The translations under genes and the position numbers were made by a program. 64,000 nucleotides of DNA from assembly GCA_000818945.1 (NCBI GenBank), contig KN805374.1:784399-848398 (forward strand). Reading direction: 5' to 3'. The stretch is from Schizochytrium sp. CCTCC M209059 (lineage: Eukaryota; Sar; Bigyra; Thraustochytrida; Thraustochytriidae). Below the pieces are notes generated by a model, which did no database searches, was not told the origin of the DNA, and worked only from the letters and a program-made list of their open reading frames with translations. Positions 1-12,200 of this stretch are shown here, piece by piece. The number at the start of each line of letters is the position of its first letter. Within the stretch, counting starts at the first letter, position 1.

Positions 1-1772
<1,772 letters not shown>

Positions 1773-3413
1773 ATGATGCGCGACGCGGAGCGCGCGGCCT
1801 CGGAGAGACTGTTCCTGCCGAGGGACCACGCAGGGACGCCGCGCAGAAACCAGAGCTACAGTGCATTTGCACGCGGCTTCAGCCGAGGCGACTACGTCGA
1901 CGGAGTTGACGAAGAACGGTACGACTTGGACGAGGACGACGGCGAGGTCGCGTACGCCACGCTCGTGCAAGATGAGCTCGAACGAACTGCGCCCGTGCAC
2001 GAGTCCGAAGGCACCTCGAGTGTATGTCGCGTCACCTTTAATTTCATTAACACGGTCGTCGGCTCTGGCGTTCTCGCCATCCCCTTTGCCATCCAACAAG
2101 CTGGCTTTGCCCTTGGTCTCCTCATGGCGGCCTTTGTTGGCTCCACCTCCGACTACACCATTCGCATGCTGGTAAATACCGGCCTGCGCGAAGGCGTCCG
2201 CAACTACGAAGAGCTCATGGACAAGCTCTTTGGCTTTGGCGGTTGGGCAATCATCTCCACTCTGCTCTTCATGTATGATGCAGGGGCCATGCAGTCGTAC
2301 CTTATCATTCTTGGCCACGTTAGTGGAGATGTCATTTACGAGGTGACCACGGACCTGCTTGGTCTGCAGGCAGAGATCTGGCAGGACCGTACCCTCATGC
2401 GGCGCGTGAGCATTGTGGTCATCTCCCTCACACTCATCCTGCCGCTGTGCCTGATGCGCGATGTCTCGCGCCTCGAGCACGCCTCGGCATTCTCTGTCGT
2501 CACCGTCATGCTCGTCATTCTCGTCGTCGTGGGCGCCGCCGTGGCCGGGGACAACTGTCCGTTGCGCCACACGGATCCGTCCACCTGCCCCGATACGGAC
2601 GCCCCGTGGTTCACTCTGATTGGCGAGAACCCCTCGGCAGCGTACGGGATTCTTGCCTTTGCCTTTGTGAGCCACGACACCTCCTTTTTATTTTACAACT
2701 CGCTTCGCAATGCTTCGCAGGCGCGCTGGAAAAAGGTGTCCCGCTTGGCCCTAGGCGGCTCCATTGTCATTTGCCTCACATTAGCAATCCCAGGCTACAT
2801 ATCTTTTCGAGAAACGGTCAAGCAAAATATTCTCGACAACTTTGCCCCCAATGACCTCAAAATTGTCATTGTCCGGGTTCTCTTCATGATCACAATGTCG
2901 TTCACGTACCCCATTTGCTTCTTCATTTGCCGACACATTCTCAACGAGATGATCTACCGCTGGAAGAACCGAGACAAGGAGCGCGTACCGGGAACGCCCG
3001 CTGGCATTTCGATCAAGGATATTTCCCAGCGTCGCCACCTTACGCTCACTTTTGTCCTTTTCACTGCCAGCATTCTCATTGCACTCGCCGTCGACGATCT
3101 TGGCCTCGTTATGGCCGTCACGGGCAATATTTCCGCCGTCAGTATCTCCTTTGTTCTGCCCCCGCTCTGTGCCATGCGCTCTCGCTGGGAAGAGAACATT
3201 TCTGCCTGTCGCTGCATTGAATCTGAGCGAGGGCGCGCGCTATCTGACCCCACACCTTCTGTTCCTCTTCTCCCGGCGTCGGGCGGCATTTGCCCGCGCT
3301 GCTACCCGGATAATGTCGGCTACGATGCGTCTTTTATTGAGTACATTGCTGTTCTCACCTTTGGCTGCTTCACGCTCGTCTTTTGCACCCTGCAAACTCT
3401 TGGAATTTTGTAA
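1773..3413 (+). CDS. Amino-acid/auxin permease-family transporter (SLC38-like)
   Basis: This is a 546-residue multi-pass membrane protein of the AAAP family (SLC38/AVT type), which moves neutral amino acids across plasma, vacuolar or lysosomal membranes. After an acidic cytosolic N-terminus of about 85 residues, the first membrane segment carries the family-typical NTVVGSGVLAIPFA stretch (about residues 90-105). About ten further hydrophobic helices follow, and the last (ending in TLQTLGIL) runs to the C-terminus. The first ATG is at 1773, immediately followed by another at 1776. Extending upstream would use GTG and translate the GCTT microsatellite, so I reject the longer form. A loop around bases 2550-2610 contains several Cys residues that may be disulphide-bonded. 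Family assignment is firm; substrate and exact location are not visible in sequence. Confidence 0.88.
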   Translation: MMRDAERAASERLFLPRDHAGTPRRNQSYSAFARGFSRGDYVDGVDEERYDLDEDDGEVAYATLVQDELERTAPVHESEGTSSVCRVTFNFINTVVGSGVLAIPFAIQQAGFALGLLMAAFVGSTSDYTIRMLVNTGLREGVRNYEELMDKLFGFGGWAIISTLLFMYDAGAMQSYLIILGHVSGDVIYEVTTDLLGLQAEIWQDRTLMRRVSIVVISLTLILPLCLMRDVSRLEHASAFSVVTVMLVILVVVGAAVAGDNCPLRHTDPSTCPDTDAPWFTLIGENPSAAYGILAFAFVSHDTSFLFYNSLRNASQARWKKVSRLALGGSIVICLTLAIPGYISFRETVKQNILDNFAPNDLKIVIVRVLFMITMSFTYPICFFICRHILNEMIYRWKNRDKERVPGTPAGISIKDISQRRHLTLTFVLFTASILIALAVDDLGLVMAVTGNISAVSISFVLPPLCAMRSRWEENISACRCIESERGRALSDPTPSVPLLPASGGICPRCYPDNVGYDASFIEYIAVLTFGCFTLVFCTLQTLGIL

Positions 3414-3987
3414 AAAAGTAAGTCTCTCTCTCTCGCTCTGCTCATTTTCTCTGTGCGTGGTGGTCCGGCCTTGATGGCTCTTTCTCTACTTCGGTCCATT
3501 GCTGTTCCTCTTTGCCTCAGTCGTCTTCCGCTTTTCTTTGATAAGTTGACATGGGTGTCGTATCCACCTGCGTCCATGCCGGTCAGGGTCAGCACGTTGC
3601 TCTTTTTTTCATAGACAGGCTCTTGTATACGCTAATTACGGTCCGAGAGCTGACTAAAAACACTCGATGTCAAGCATCAAGCGCAAGAGTCAACCGCAAT
3701 TTCAAGCTTGGACACGATTTTTTAAGCTATATCGCATGTCCAATGAGGTTCAAGAATCTTAACACACTTTCTTCAAGCTCTGACGCAAATTGAGCAAATA
3801 ACAAAAATGCGATACGAAAGAGATGATTTGGTTGACTGAAAATAAAGAAATTTCGTCGTCCATCTGAGGTGAAAGATGCTTCGTTTCCTTTCCTTTCCTT
3901 TCCTTTCCTTTCCTTTCCTTTTCCTTTTTCTTTTTTCCTTTGAGATTTTCTCCTTTTTGGAAAAGCTGAAGTGACGAGGCCTCACAA
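3414..3987. other. Convergent 3' spacer with (TTTCC)n
   Basis: This is the 3'-to-3' spacer between the transporter (+) and GET3 (-). It holds a CT-rich tract just after the transporter stop, the motif at 3538-3562 that recurs at 7696-7723, and a CTTTC/TTTCC pentanucleotide array at about 3888-3924. No gene is seen. Confidence 0.6.
3888..3924. repeat. (TTTCC)n array
   Basis: About seven copies of a TTTCC pentanucleotide lie in the 3' flank of GET3, then decay into a T-rich tract that reaches to within about 60 bases of the stop codon. Confidence 0.9.
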
Positions 3988-5193
3988 TCAATCAAGTCGA
4001 GGAACCGTGAGTCCCTGCTCGTCGAGCGCGCTGAAGACCTTATCCTTGTCGAGGTCGAACTTTTCGGCGAGGAACTTGACAACCTGGGGCGAGGACGCTA
4101 CACCGTCCACCGTCTTGTCCGGACGGTAGGGGTTGATGAGATACTGCGAGAACGCCTTGAGGGCTTCGCCGCCGCGCACCTCGTTGTCGCGCATCGGCAT
4201 AACGGTCACGTTAAAGTCTTCATACAAGTCGTGAATTTGATCGAGGTACTTGTCCTGCATCCGCTTGCGCGCCAAAAGCTTGCGGCAAGCATCCGGCTCA
4301 GCAAAGAGCACCTGGTTGACCACGATGTTGTGCACATCGATCTCGTACTTGGTGAGCTCCTGAACGAGCCGCTCCGTCTCGTAAACAGAAAGAAACTCAG
4401 GAATGCAGACGCAGACAAAGGTCGTCTTGTCTGGGTTGCGAAAGGTCTTGTTCACTTCGCCAATGACGCGCTGTGTCTCCTCGAGCTTACTAAGAAGGGC
4501 ATTCTCCATCCCTTGGCCATTCTGGCCCATCATCGCGGCCGCTTGGTTTAGCATGCCGCCATATTTGTTCTTGAGCTCCATGAGCTTTTCAAAGGCTGTC
4601 TGCAGCGTCGTCGGGAAGCGTAAAAGGCGCAACGTGTGACCCGTTGGTGCTGTGTCAAAGCAAATCACATCGTAGTCCATTTTTTGCACGCTCTTCATGA
4701 TCTCCGTGAAGCTCATGGCCTCATCAATGCCGGGCATGGCCCCTCCCAGCTCTTTGAACATGCTCTGCATCGCGCTTTCTTCACCGAGGCCCAAGCTGTC
4801 CACGCTAGCCTCCGATGTCATGCGCGCGGGCTCAATCTCCATGCAGTACAAGTTGCTAAAGCCCTCCACTAGCGTCGGCTCATGCGTGAATTTCTGGCAA
4901 AAGGCATCGCTCAAGTTGTGAGCCGGATCTGTCGAAACGATCAACACCTTACGCCGCACTTGCGAGAGAAGCACGCCAATGCTGCACGTGGTCGTCGTCT
5001 TACCCACGCCACCTGCTCAGTTTGCGGCGCGTCAGCTTCTTATTCTTGCTTGCTTGCTTGCCTGCCTTGCTTTGCTACTTTCTTCGCGACTCTCTGCATC
5101 CAACTCACCTTTGCCGCCCACAAAGATCCACTGCAGCGACGTCTGGTCCAAGAGGTTTTGCACCGTAGGCGCGCAGTCTTCCTCATCCGCCAT
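3988..5193 (-). CDS. GET3: GET3/TRC40 (ArsA-type) tail-anchored protein targeting ATPase, two exons
   Basis: Get3 is the cytosolic homodimeric ATPase that shields newly made tail-anchored membrane proteins and hands them to the ER receptor. The CDS is complement(3988..5012, 5109..5193), giving 369 residues. The intron 5013-5108 (96 nt) begins GTGAGT and ends CAG, and splits the deviant P-loop: exon 1 ends ...IFVGGK plus one base and exon 2 continues GVGKTTTT (K28 and K33). The ATG at 5193 ([10 protein letters not shown]) gives the usual short N-terminus. [12 protein letters not shown] (switch I) and [17 protein letters not shown] (switch II) are intact. The family's Zn-binding CxxC is here C271-R-K-L, with no second Cys, so the canonical inter-subunit zinc site is missing. 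The intron contains a GCTT microsatellite. It shares a 408 bp divergent spacer with the SAC1-type gene. Confidence 0.95.
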
Positions 5194-5601
5194 CGTGCTC
5201 GTCTGTCTCTTTCTCGCGACTTCTCCTGCCCCCTGCTGCGCCTGTTGCCGCCGCCGCCGCCGCTGTCCTTTCTTCGCGCGGTCTCGATCTAGGACTCCTC
5301 TTTGCTCATCAGGCTGTCTGTTAGCCATCATCATTATTATATCTCAGCTTGGCTGGCTGCTCCTCTCTTTTCTGCCTCCAAATTTTTTTTCAAGTGTCCT
5401 CTCTTGGGCACCTGAATTTTTGGAGCTGAGCAGATCGAGCAGGGAGGCAGACAGCCAAGTAGATCGGAGCGCTCAGATCTGAGGCAAGCAGGCAGGCACG
5501 CAGAGGAGGTTGGCGAGACGCCAGACCCAACTGACGCGGGCGCCAAAGCGATCGAGTCTCTTGATCCTGATCCTCTTTAGCGCCCCGGAGAAGGCGAAAA
5601 G
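5194..5601. promoter_or_regulatory. Divergent promoter spacer, GET3 / SAC1-type
   Basis: A 408 bp spacer lies between two oppositely oriented start codons and must hold both 5' UTRs and promoters. The GET3-proximal part is rich in CCGCCG and CTCTTT, and the middle is T-rich (near 5380-5390). No specific binding site is identified. Confidence 0.5.
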
Positions 5602-7611
5602 ATGGCGCAGTACACGCTCCACTTTGCGGAGGATGCTCTCGTGCTTGAAGCGCCGCTCCTCCGCGGTAGCAGCTCAGTGCTGCGCGTCAGCCTCGAGCCT
5701 GACTCACTCAAGCCCCACGTCGCCCTCGAGGCCAGATCCGCCGCTCTCGAGCAGAGCGCTTCACGAACAATGTCCGTATTTGCGATCCTAGGCATCGTCG
5801 AGCTCTTCCGCGGACCCTACCTTGCGGTCGTGACCCGTGCGCGCGCTGTCGTCCGCAATGGGCCCGGAGGCGCGGAAATCTGTCAAGTCGTGGCTGCAGA
5901 CTTTTTTCCCGTGCCCAAACCTTCCTCGGCAGCGCCGTCGGCGCCGCTCTCGCCACTCCAACACCGGCTCGAAGCCAAATTCCTCGACATGCTGCACAGT
6001 GTTGTGGACACCAGGACTCTGTACTATTCACACAATTATGACATTACACAAACCGCTCAGCGCATTGCGTTGCTCGGACAGCGCCTCGCGCCGCGCACGC
6101 CCGAGTTCAAACTGGACGGAGGTGGCTTCTGGGAGGCGCCGCGACACCCCGACGGAAAGCCCATCTTCACGAATGAGCAAAGTCTGGCCTCGCGCGCGGA
6201 TCCGCGCTTCTTCTGGAATCTGAAAATGTCGCACGTCTTTGCGGCGGCTCGACTCGATGACTGGGTGCACCCGGTCATTTGCGGCTATGTGGCGGTTCGC
6301 CATAACGTTCCCATCGAAGTCGACGGACCCTCGGCGCTCAGCCTCACATATCTCTTCATCTCGCGGAGATCGCGCACGCGTCAGGGGACGCGCTTCAACC
6401 TTCGCGGTCTAGATGCCGAGGGTAAAGCCGCAAACTTTGTGGAAACCGAGCAGCTTCTCCTTCCCCAAGTTGGCGAGGTTGTCGATCCCAATGGTGCACA
6501 ATCGTGGCGCACCGATGTTGCCCTCTGCTCCTTTGTGCAGACACGAGGGTCGATTCCCACAACCTGGACACAAAAGGTAACCACCAAATACATGCCGCGT
6601 GTTAGTCTTCCCGTTAGCGACAAGGACGGGATGGCCCGCTTTACCCGCCATTTCACCGGGCCTCATGGCCAGCATTCGCTTGATCACTACGGTAAGGCGG
6701 TCTGCATCAATCTTGTCGACCGAAGCGGCAAGGGAACTACGGTCAAGGACCAACGCGCGCTTGGCGACCGCTACGAGCAACACCGCCAAGAACTCGCAGA
6801 CTCCCGCTTACGACTCGTGTGGTTCGACTTTCACCACGAGTGCCGCAAAGGTAAATATGAGAATCTTCGCAAGCTCGTCGATATGGTGCAACAAGAGCTC
6901 GCAGACTTTGGATGCTTTGTGCAGCTTCGCAACGGGCGTGTTGAGCGATGGCAGTCCGGAATCTTTCGAACCAACTGCATGGACTCACTCGATCGCACAG
7001 CAGTTGTGCAGACTGTTCTCTCGCGCCGCCATGTGCTCGCCTCACTCGAAGCCTTGGCCGTCGATGCGTCGCGGCAAAGTCGCCTGCCCCACAAGGCCGG
7101 CTCTTTCCAGGATGACGTCATGTGCATGCCCTACGCAGCCATGGAACTTGCTTTGCAAGAGGTCAATCGCTCCAACGCCAACACCATGAGCGTTCTCTAT
7201 GCTGGTACGCCTGCGCTCAAGACACGACGCGGTAAGCTCGGCAAGTTGCAGGATGGACTCAACAGTGTCACGCGGTACTTTATCAACAACTTTAGCGATG
7301 CCAACAAGCAGGATGCCATCAATCTTTTCTTGGGAGACTTTAGTGTTTCATCGCTTGGCAAGACCGAGGATGTCTTTGCTCGCGACGCCGGAGATGAAAC
7401 CCTTGCAAGTGTTTTCTTCAAGCTCGTTTTTGTATTTCTCGCCGTCTTCATGCTCGGCGCCGTCTTTGGTACCACCTCGCCCTCGGCCAATTTCACGGCC
7501 GCCACTCTCACCACTATGGTGCTCATGCTTTCGATTGCTGCTCATGCGCTGCGCAAAGGTCTCTCTCCTGCATTTGTCTCCAAGCCAAGGTTCATTCGCG
7601 CGGATTTATGA
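5602..7611 (+). CDS. SAC1: SAC1-type phosphoinositide phosphatase, membrane anchored
   Basis: The 669-residue protein has the Sac N-terminal and catalytic domains and two C-terminal membrane helices, the layout of Sac1, which dephosphorylates PI4P at the ER and Golgi. The catalytic CX5R(T) motif is intact in RTNCMDSLDRTAVVQ (Cys459, Arg465). Upstream, HNYDITQTAQR and FFWNLKM are further Sac-domain signatures. The tail near residues 604-655 holds two hydrophobic segments (LVFVFLAVFMLGAVFG and TLTTMVLMLSIAAHAL) followed by a short basic end. Start ATG follows GGCGAAAAG and needs no upstream extension. Length is slightly above the family's roughly 590-630 residues because of loops in the N-terminal half. 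PI4P specificity is inferred from architecture. Confidence 0.94.
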   Translation: MAQYTLHFAEDALVLEAPLLRGSSSVLRVSLEPDSLKPHVALEARSAALEQSASRTMSVFAILGIVELFRGPYLAVVTRARAVVRNGPGGAEICQVVAADFFPVPKPSSAAPSAPLSPLQHRLEAKFLDMLHSVVDTRTLYYSHNYDITQTAQRIALLGQRLAPRTPEFKLDGGGFWEAPRHPDGKPIFTNEQSLASRADPRFFWNLKMSHVFAAARLDDWVHPVICGYVAVRHNVPIEVDGPSALSLTYLFISRRSRTRQGTRFNLRGLDAEGKAANFVETEQLLLPQVGEVVDPNGAQSWRTDVALCSFVQTRGSIPTTWTQKVTTKYMPRVSLPVSDKDGMARFTRHFTGPHGQHSLDHYGKAVCINLVDRSGKGTTVKDQRALGDRYEQHRQELADSRLRLVWFDFHHECRKGKYENLRKLVDMVQQELADFGCFVQLRNGRVERWQSGIFRTNCMDSLDRTAVVQTVLSRRHVLASLEALAVDASRQSRLPHKAGSFQDDVMCMPYAAMELALQEVNRSNANTMSVLYAGTPALKTRRGKLGKLQDGLNSVTRYFINNFSDANKQDAINLFLGDFSVSSLGKTEDVFARDAGDETLASVFFKLVFVFLAVFMLGAVFGTTSPSANFTAATLTTMVLMLSIAAHALRKGLSPAFVSKPRFIRADL

Positions 7612-7720
7612 ATACATGCCCCGAGTCCTACGATGAATTAATCCATACATGAATAAATGAATGAATGAATGAATGAATGAATCATCAATGGTCTCTTGAT
7701 AAAGTTGACTCTTGGGTGTC

Positions 7721-7722
<2 letters not shown>

Positions 7723-7763
<41 letters not shown>
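7723..7763. repeat. (AAGC)n array
   Basis: About ten perfect AAGC units lie 110 bases after the SAC1-type stop. The same unit, or its complement GCTT, recurs near 1720, 5045, 24812 and 60453. Confidence 0.95.
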
Positions 7764-8002
7764 CGTGAGCGAGTAAGCGGACGGAGCCTTAGAAGAACGG
7801 TCACCATGACCATGCGTCCTTTGTCAGTGGCAAAAATGATTGACGGGATTCGTCACTGGTCTAGGCCTAGAGAGAGCCTCAGAAACCTATAATGACACCG
7901 CCAACCAGATCTTAACAGTAGGCCTTTCTTTCAAAGCGCTCCCCTATCGCTTTCAATCGCTCATCTCACAGTTGGTATATTCATATGTGTCTAAGTGTCT
8001 GC

Positions 8003-8083
8003 CTACCTGCCTGCCTACCTGCCGGCCTGTCTGCCTGTCTGCCTGTCTGCCTGTCTGCCTGTCTGCCTGTCTGCCTGCCTGCA
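8003..8083. repeat. (CTGC/CTGT)n tetranucleotide array
   Basis: About twenty tetranucleotide units alternate between CTGC, CTGT and CTAC, an imperfect microsatellite. A similar CTGT/CTGC array occurs at about 59690-59735. Confidence 0.85.
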
Positions 8084-8335
8084 ATAGCGAGCGTCTGTGC
8101 AAGGATTTCTTTGGCCCTGGCGGCTTTGGCATGGCATCTCACAACAATCAATCCATCAATCCATCAATCATTTCTCCTTCTTTTCCTTTCTTTCTTTTCT
8201 TGTTCACTTCCTCTTTTTCTTTCTTTTCCCTTTTCTTGACGGGCAGAGGCAGGCGAGGCACGGCACGCGCGCACCACAGGAGGTGGCCGCGGCCAAAGCG
8301 TTCGTCTCGGTCGCTGGGGCCGCCTGCAGCTGCTA

Positions 8336-8337
<2 letters not shown>

Positions 8338-8371
<34 letters not shown>
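8338..8371. repeat. Short (CTG)n array, about 11 copies
   Basis: CTG units in noncoding DNA; the same unit is hugely expanded at 39793-40341. Confidence 0.9.
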
Positions 8372-8375
<4 letters not shown>

Positions 8376-9221
8376 CTTGCTGTTGCGTAACTTACATTTT
8401 AGCGGCAGCACGCCGCGCCTCGACAGGCAGCGAGCGCCATGCGGCAACGCGCGCACCTCGCCGGGTTTTGCTCTGCCACTCTCGTGTCGTGTCGTCTCGT
8501 GCTGTCTCGTGTCGTGTTGTGTCGTGTCGTGCCTTGTCGTGTCGTCTCGTGTCTGTGATAGAACAAACACTATGGCTAGCCTAGCCTACACGCGCGCGCG
8601 TGCACACGTACGTACATACTACAACTACTACTGCACACGCACGCCGCACACACTCGCACGCACACGCGCTCCCTCTCTGTATTATGTATGTCTGCTACTA
8701 CCACCATGGCTGGCCCGTCACTGTCTGTATCTCTCCCCCTCTCTGCCGCTTTCCCTCTTTCGGCCTCTCCCTCTCTCTCTCTCCCTCCCTTTCTCCCAAG
8801 CGGGCAAGGCAAGACACAGGACAGTGAGACAAGACAAGACTGGCCAATCGCAAGCGCGCGCACGTTTTTAGACGCGTCGCAGTGGCAGCAGCCAGCAGCA
8901 AAGCGCCAAGTCGAATCGCCGGCGCAGGGTGGCGAAGCGCCGCGCAGCGCGCCCGCCCGCCCGCGCGCGCGTACGCACTCACTCACTCACTCACTCTCTC
9001 TCTCTCTCTCTCTCTCTCTCCGCGCGCTTGTGTGTCGAGCACCCTCGCTGTCCAGCAGGGACGGCCGCCGCGGCGAGAGATCGACGCGCGACAAGGTAAG
9101 GGCCATCCCTCCATCCATTCAGGCATCCCTCCCTCCCTCCCGGGCAGCGTGGGCGACGTAGAGGGTTGGACTTGGAGCACGTACAGACAAGCACGGCTTG
9201 CTCGCTCGCTCGAGCACAGCC

Positions 9222-12200
9222 ATGACTGCCGTGACAGAGGGGCCTGAGGAAGGCCTTGTGCTCCCGGTCCCCGTCTGGGAGGACGGCGTGGCCGCAGATG
9301 GAGCCCTTCAGATTCCTCGCGGAGTTGACTCCGAGACAGCATCCGAAGCTGGCACCGAGGTCAGCGAAAGCGAGAGCCCGAGCAACCTTCACGTGTACGG
9401 CGCCAACGCTTTCCCCATCCCGTCTCTCGCACAGGCAAGAGCTCAGTTCAATGGAAATGTATGGGGTGATGTCGTCCTCGCGTCCCCGCCGGGCGCTGGC
9501 ATCCAGCCCTTTCTACTCATGGGACCAGGAACAAGCGAGGATCAAGACGGATCGGGGGCACCTCAATGGCAGCGCATTGAAGAACCCGACACCGTTGCTC
9601 AAAAAGTCGCACGGCGAGGTAGATTCGCACACCAACGCGTGCGTGCCGTGCCTCTTCGGGAAAATGGTCTGGTCATTTGTGGCGACCTTGCCATGCCCCC
9701 AGAGTGGGCATGGAACCCGGACGTGGACGTCGACCAAGCGGGCCTTAACGCCCACTTTGACATGAACGTCCTTTCCAGCGGTCGCAAGCCCAATGTCATC
9801 GGAGTTCAAGGTTGCACCAACCTTGTCTTGTCAGTGATGCCGAGCATCTCCGGAGGCTATGCTCTCGCGCAAGAAAATGTGCCTCGCGAGTCCGATGTCC
9901 TACTATGTCTTCACAAAAGCATGTGGCGCGATCGACTCGTCCTTCAAGAGGGTATGAAAATTATCATTGGCTCACCCGTCACCGGATCCTGCACGATTGA
10001 AATTCTCTCCATCACTCGTGCCGTGCGCAAACGCGTCACAGACGTCACGGCCTCGCATTCGACGAAAGCAACGATGCGCAAACGCCGCAGCCACTCCAAG
10101 CATTCGCGGAGGAAACCTCGCCACGTGCACTTTGGAACGGCCACCGAAATTGACTCGGGCCAAACCATCAAACTTTCGCCCACGAGCGCATCCTCTTCAG
10201 CCGCATCTCTGCAACGCAGCCAGATTCATCATCGCCGCCGCCGTGATAATAGCACCCTGGGGTGCCAAACGGACGAGGACCTCATGGCCACTGCTCCGAT
10301 CTGGGCCGACATCGAAGACGAGGACGACCTCGCATCTGGATCCATCACATCGCTTGCCTCAGATGGAAGCGGCAAGGTCGGCCCAAATAGCAAACTCGTC
10401 TACCGCTATACACTCGAGAATGATCGTTCCCGCACGAGCACTTTCTCGCCCCCCATGGAAGAGTTTGCCGTCAACGCGCATGACTCCTTTGCGCGCAACA
10501 CTCGTCCCAAGAGGGATCGCATGCTTACAATCGGAGGCGCGAGAAATTGCGATATTGTTCTCCCCGGCTGCCCCGTCCGCATCGTTGCCACCATCTCAGC
10601 CTTTGACGACGTGTTCACGCTCATGGCCCCCAACAACCTCTCGGACACTTTTCAGCGTGGCGAAATGCTCAACAAGTCGCAGCTCATCTACGCGCACATG
10701 ACTGCGGTCCACCTCGTCTTGGATCCTGAAAGGACCTGGGGTGTGTACGATGGCGATACCATCGTGGTCCGCAATCTTCGCGCGCGCGACTCGTCCCTGC
10801 ACAACTGCTGCACGGGTTTGGAGGTGCTTCTGCGGATCGCTGATCCCACGGAGAAGCGCCGCATTAAGCTCAACAAGACGAATCTCGCGGAAGTCGGCGT
10901 CAGGCAGGTACCCGTGACCCCGCTTGCCGTCAACAAGGCTTTGTGGTTCCAGCGAGCCGTCGTCACTACACAGCCCAAGGCTGTCGTTCGTCAGCGAGGC
11001 AGGCAAGCCCTCGCAGATCTTGCCGTCGAGGTACGAGCCCCAGTGCGCGTCTCCGAGTGGGATGGTTCCGCCCAGTGGCGTTACGGTGATGTCGAGCCCT
11101 TTGCCTTTCAGGGCATTAGCTCCGTTGCCGAGGCCACGATCGGCGCAAGTCGAGCCATGACTCTCTCCATTAACGACTCGCAAATGAGCCGCTGCCACGC
11201 TACTATCTTCAAGCGCGGGGGCAAAAAGCCTGCCTATCTCATGGAAGCGAGCAGGTCTGCTGGACGCAAGGCTGTCCTTCGCCTCATGGCCGCAAGCATC
11301 CCCCCGGGCCTCGGCTCTGCCTCAACGCCACCACATCTCCTCCTCGCCGGAGAGGTCTTTCGCGTCGGCGCGAGCGAATTCAAAATCATTGGGTTCACCA
11401 AAGATGATCTCCGTTCCAGCGGTCGCGTCTCGGGCCGCTCTGCGGGAGACCGCGCCACCCAACGTGGCCTGCGTGTCTACAAAGCAAGGCAGCCCCTTGT
11501 TAATGATGATCGCGAGGGCGACGGCGGCTATGATCGTGCCACTGATTCTGGCTACGACTCGGACGGGGCGAGTTATCACACAACTGGTTCGCAAGGAAGC
11601 CGACGCGGCGTTTCGCAGCGCTTCATGGGCGGCCTCGCCAAAATGAGCGCTCGTTTCGCGAGCACGCCACAATCTTCTGTGGGCTTTGAGGCCCCCTCGG
11701 GCTTCGACCCCGCCGCTGCGGCTCTGCCCACGACCCACGATCTGCCAGAAGACCAAGATGAGCAAGCCCAGGCCCAGGCAGAGGCCGACGAGGCCCTCGA
11801 TTGGCTCGATGAGGACGATGAGGAAGACGAAGCGACCGAGGTTGAAAAGGAGCGCCAGTCTGTGCGTCGTGCTGAGCAACGCATCATGGAGGAGCGTCTT
11901 GCACAAATTGAAACCTCGCAGTTCCAGGAACTTCAATCGGAAGCAGACGAGCATGTGATGGGCAAGCTTGAGACCCGAGGATCCATCCCGCTCGTCCGCC
12001 ATCGTCCGAACCAGGAGGATCCTTCGAATCGCATCAACATTGTCTCGTCCTATCAAGACGAAGACGGTGGCGCAGAGATGCACATTACCAACAATGTCGA
12101 TAAAAGCTTTGGCCTGGCCCGCGTCGATGAATACGACGACGTTCTCGAGGCCTTTGGGCTCGACGAGGAGACAAGGGCAATCACTTTTCCAGATCTTGAT

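Larger units (their letters stand above)
7612..9221. other. 1.6 kb repeat-dominated spacer upstream of the multi-FHA gene
   Basis: No gene is supported. In order it holds an AATG array (7656-7682), the 28-base motif at 7696-7723, an AAGC array (7723-7763), a TAGGCCTA palindrome (7862), a CTGC/CTGT array (about 8003-8083), a T/C-rich run, a short CTG array (8338-8371), a degenerate TCGTG array (about 8486-8555), CA-rich DNA, and ACTC/CT arrays (about 8983-9020). Open frames across it encode Cys/Leu/Ser low-complexity peptide. The 3' part is presumably the promoter and 5' UTR of the gene starting at 9222. Confidence 0.65.

Noticed and set aside
7840..8871. 343-residue open frame in the spacer
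   Set aside because: It translates CTGC, CTG and TCGTG arrays into Cys/Leu/Ser-rich peptide, starts with a non-ATG codon and has no domain.
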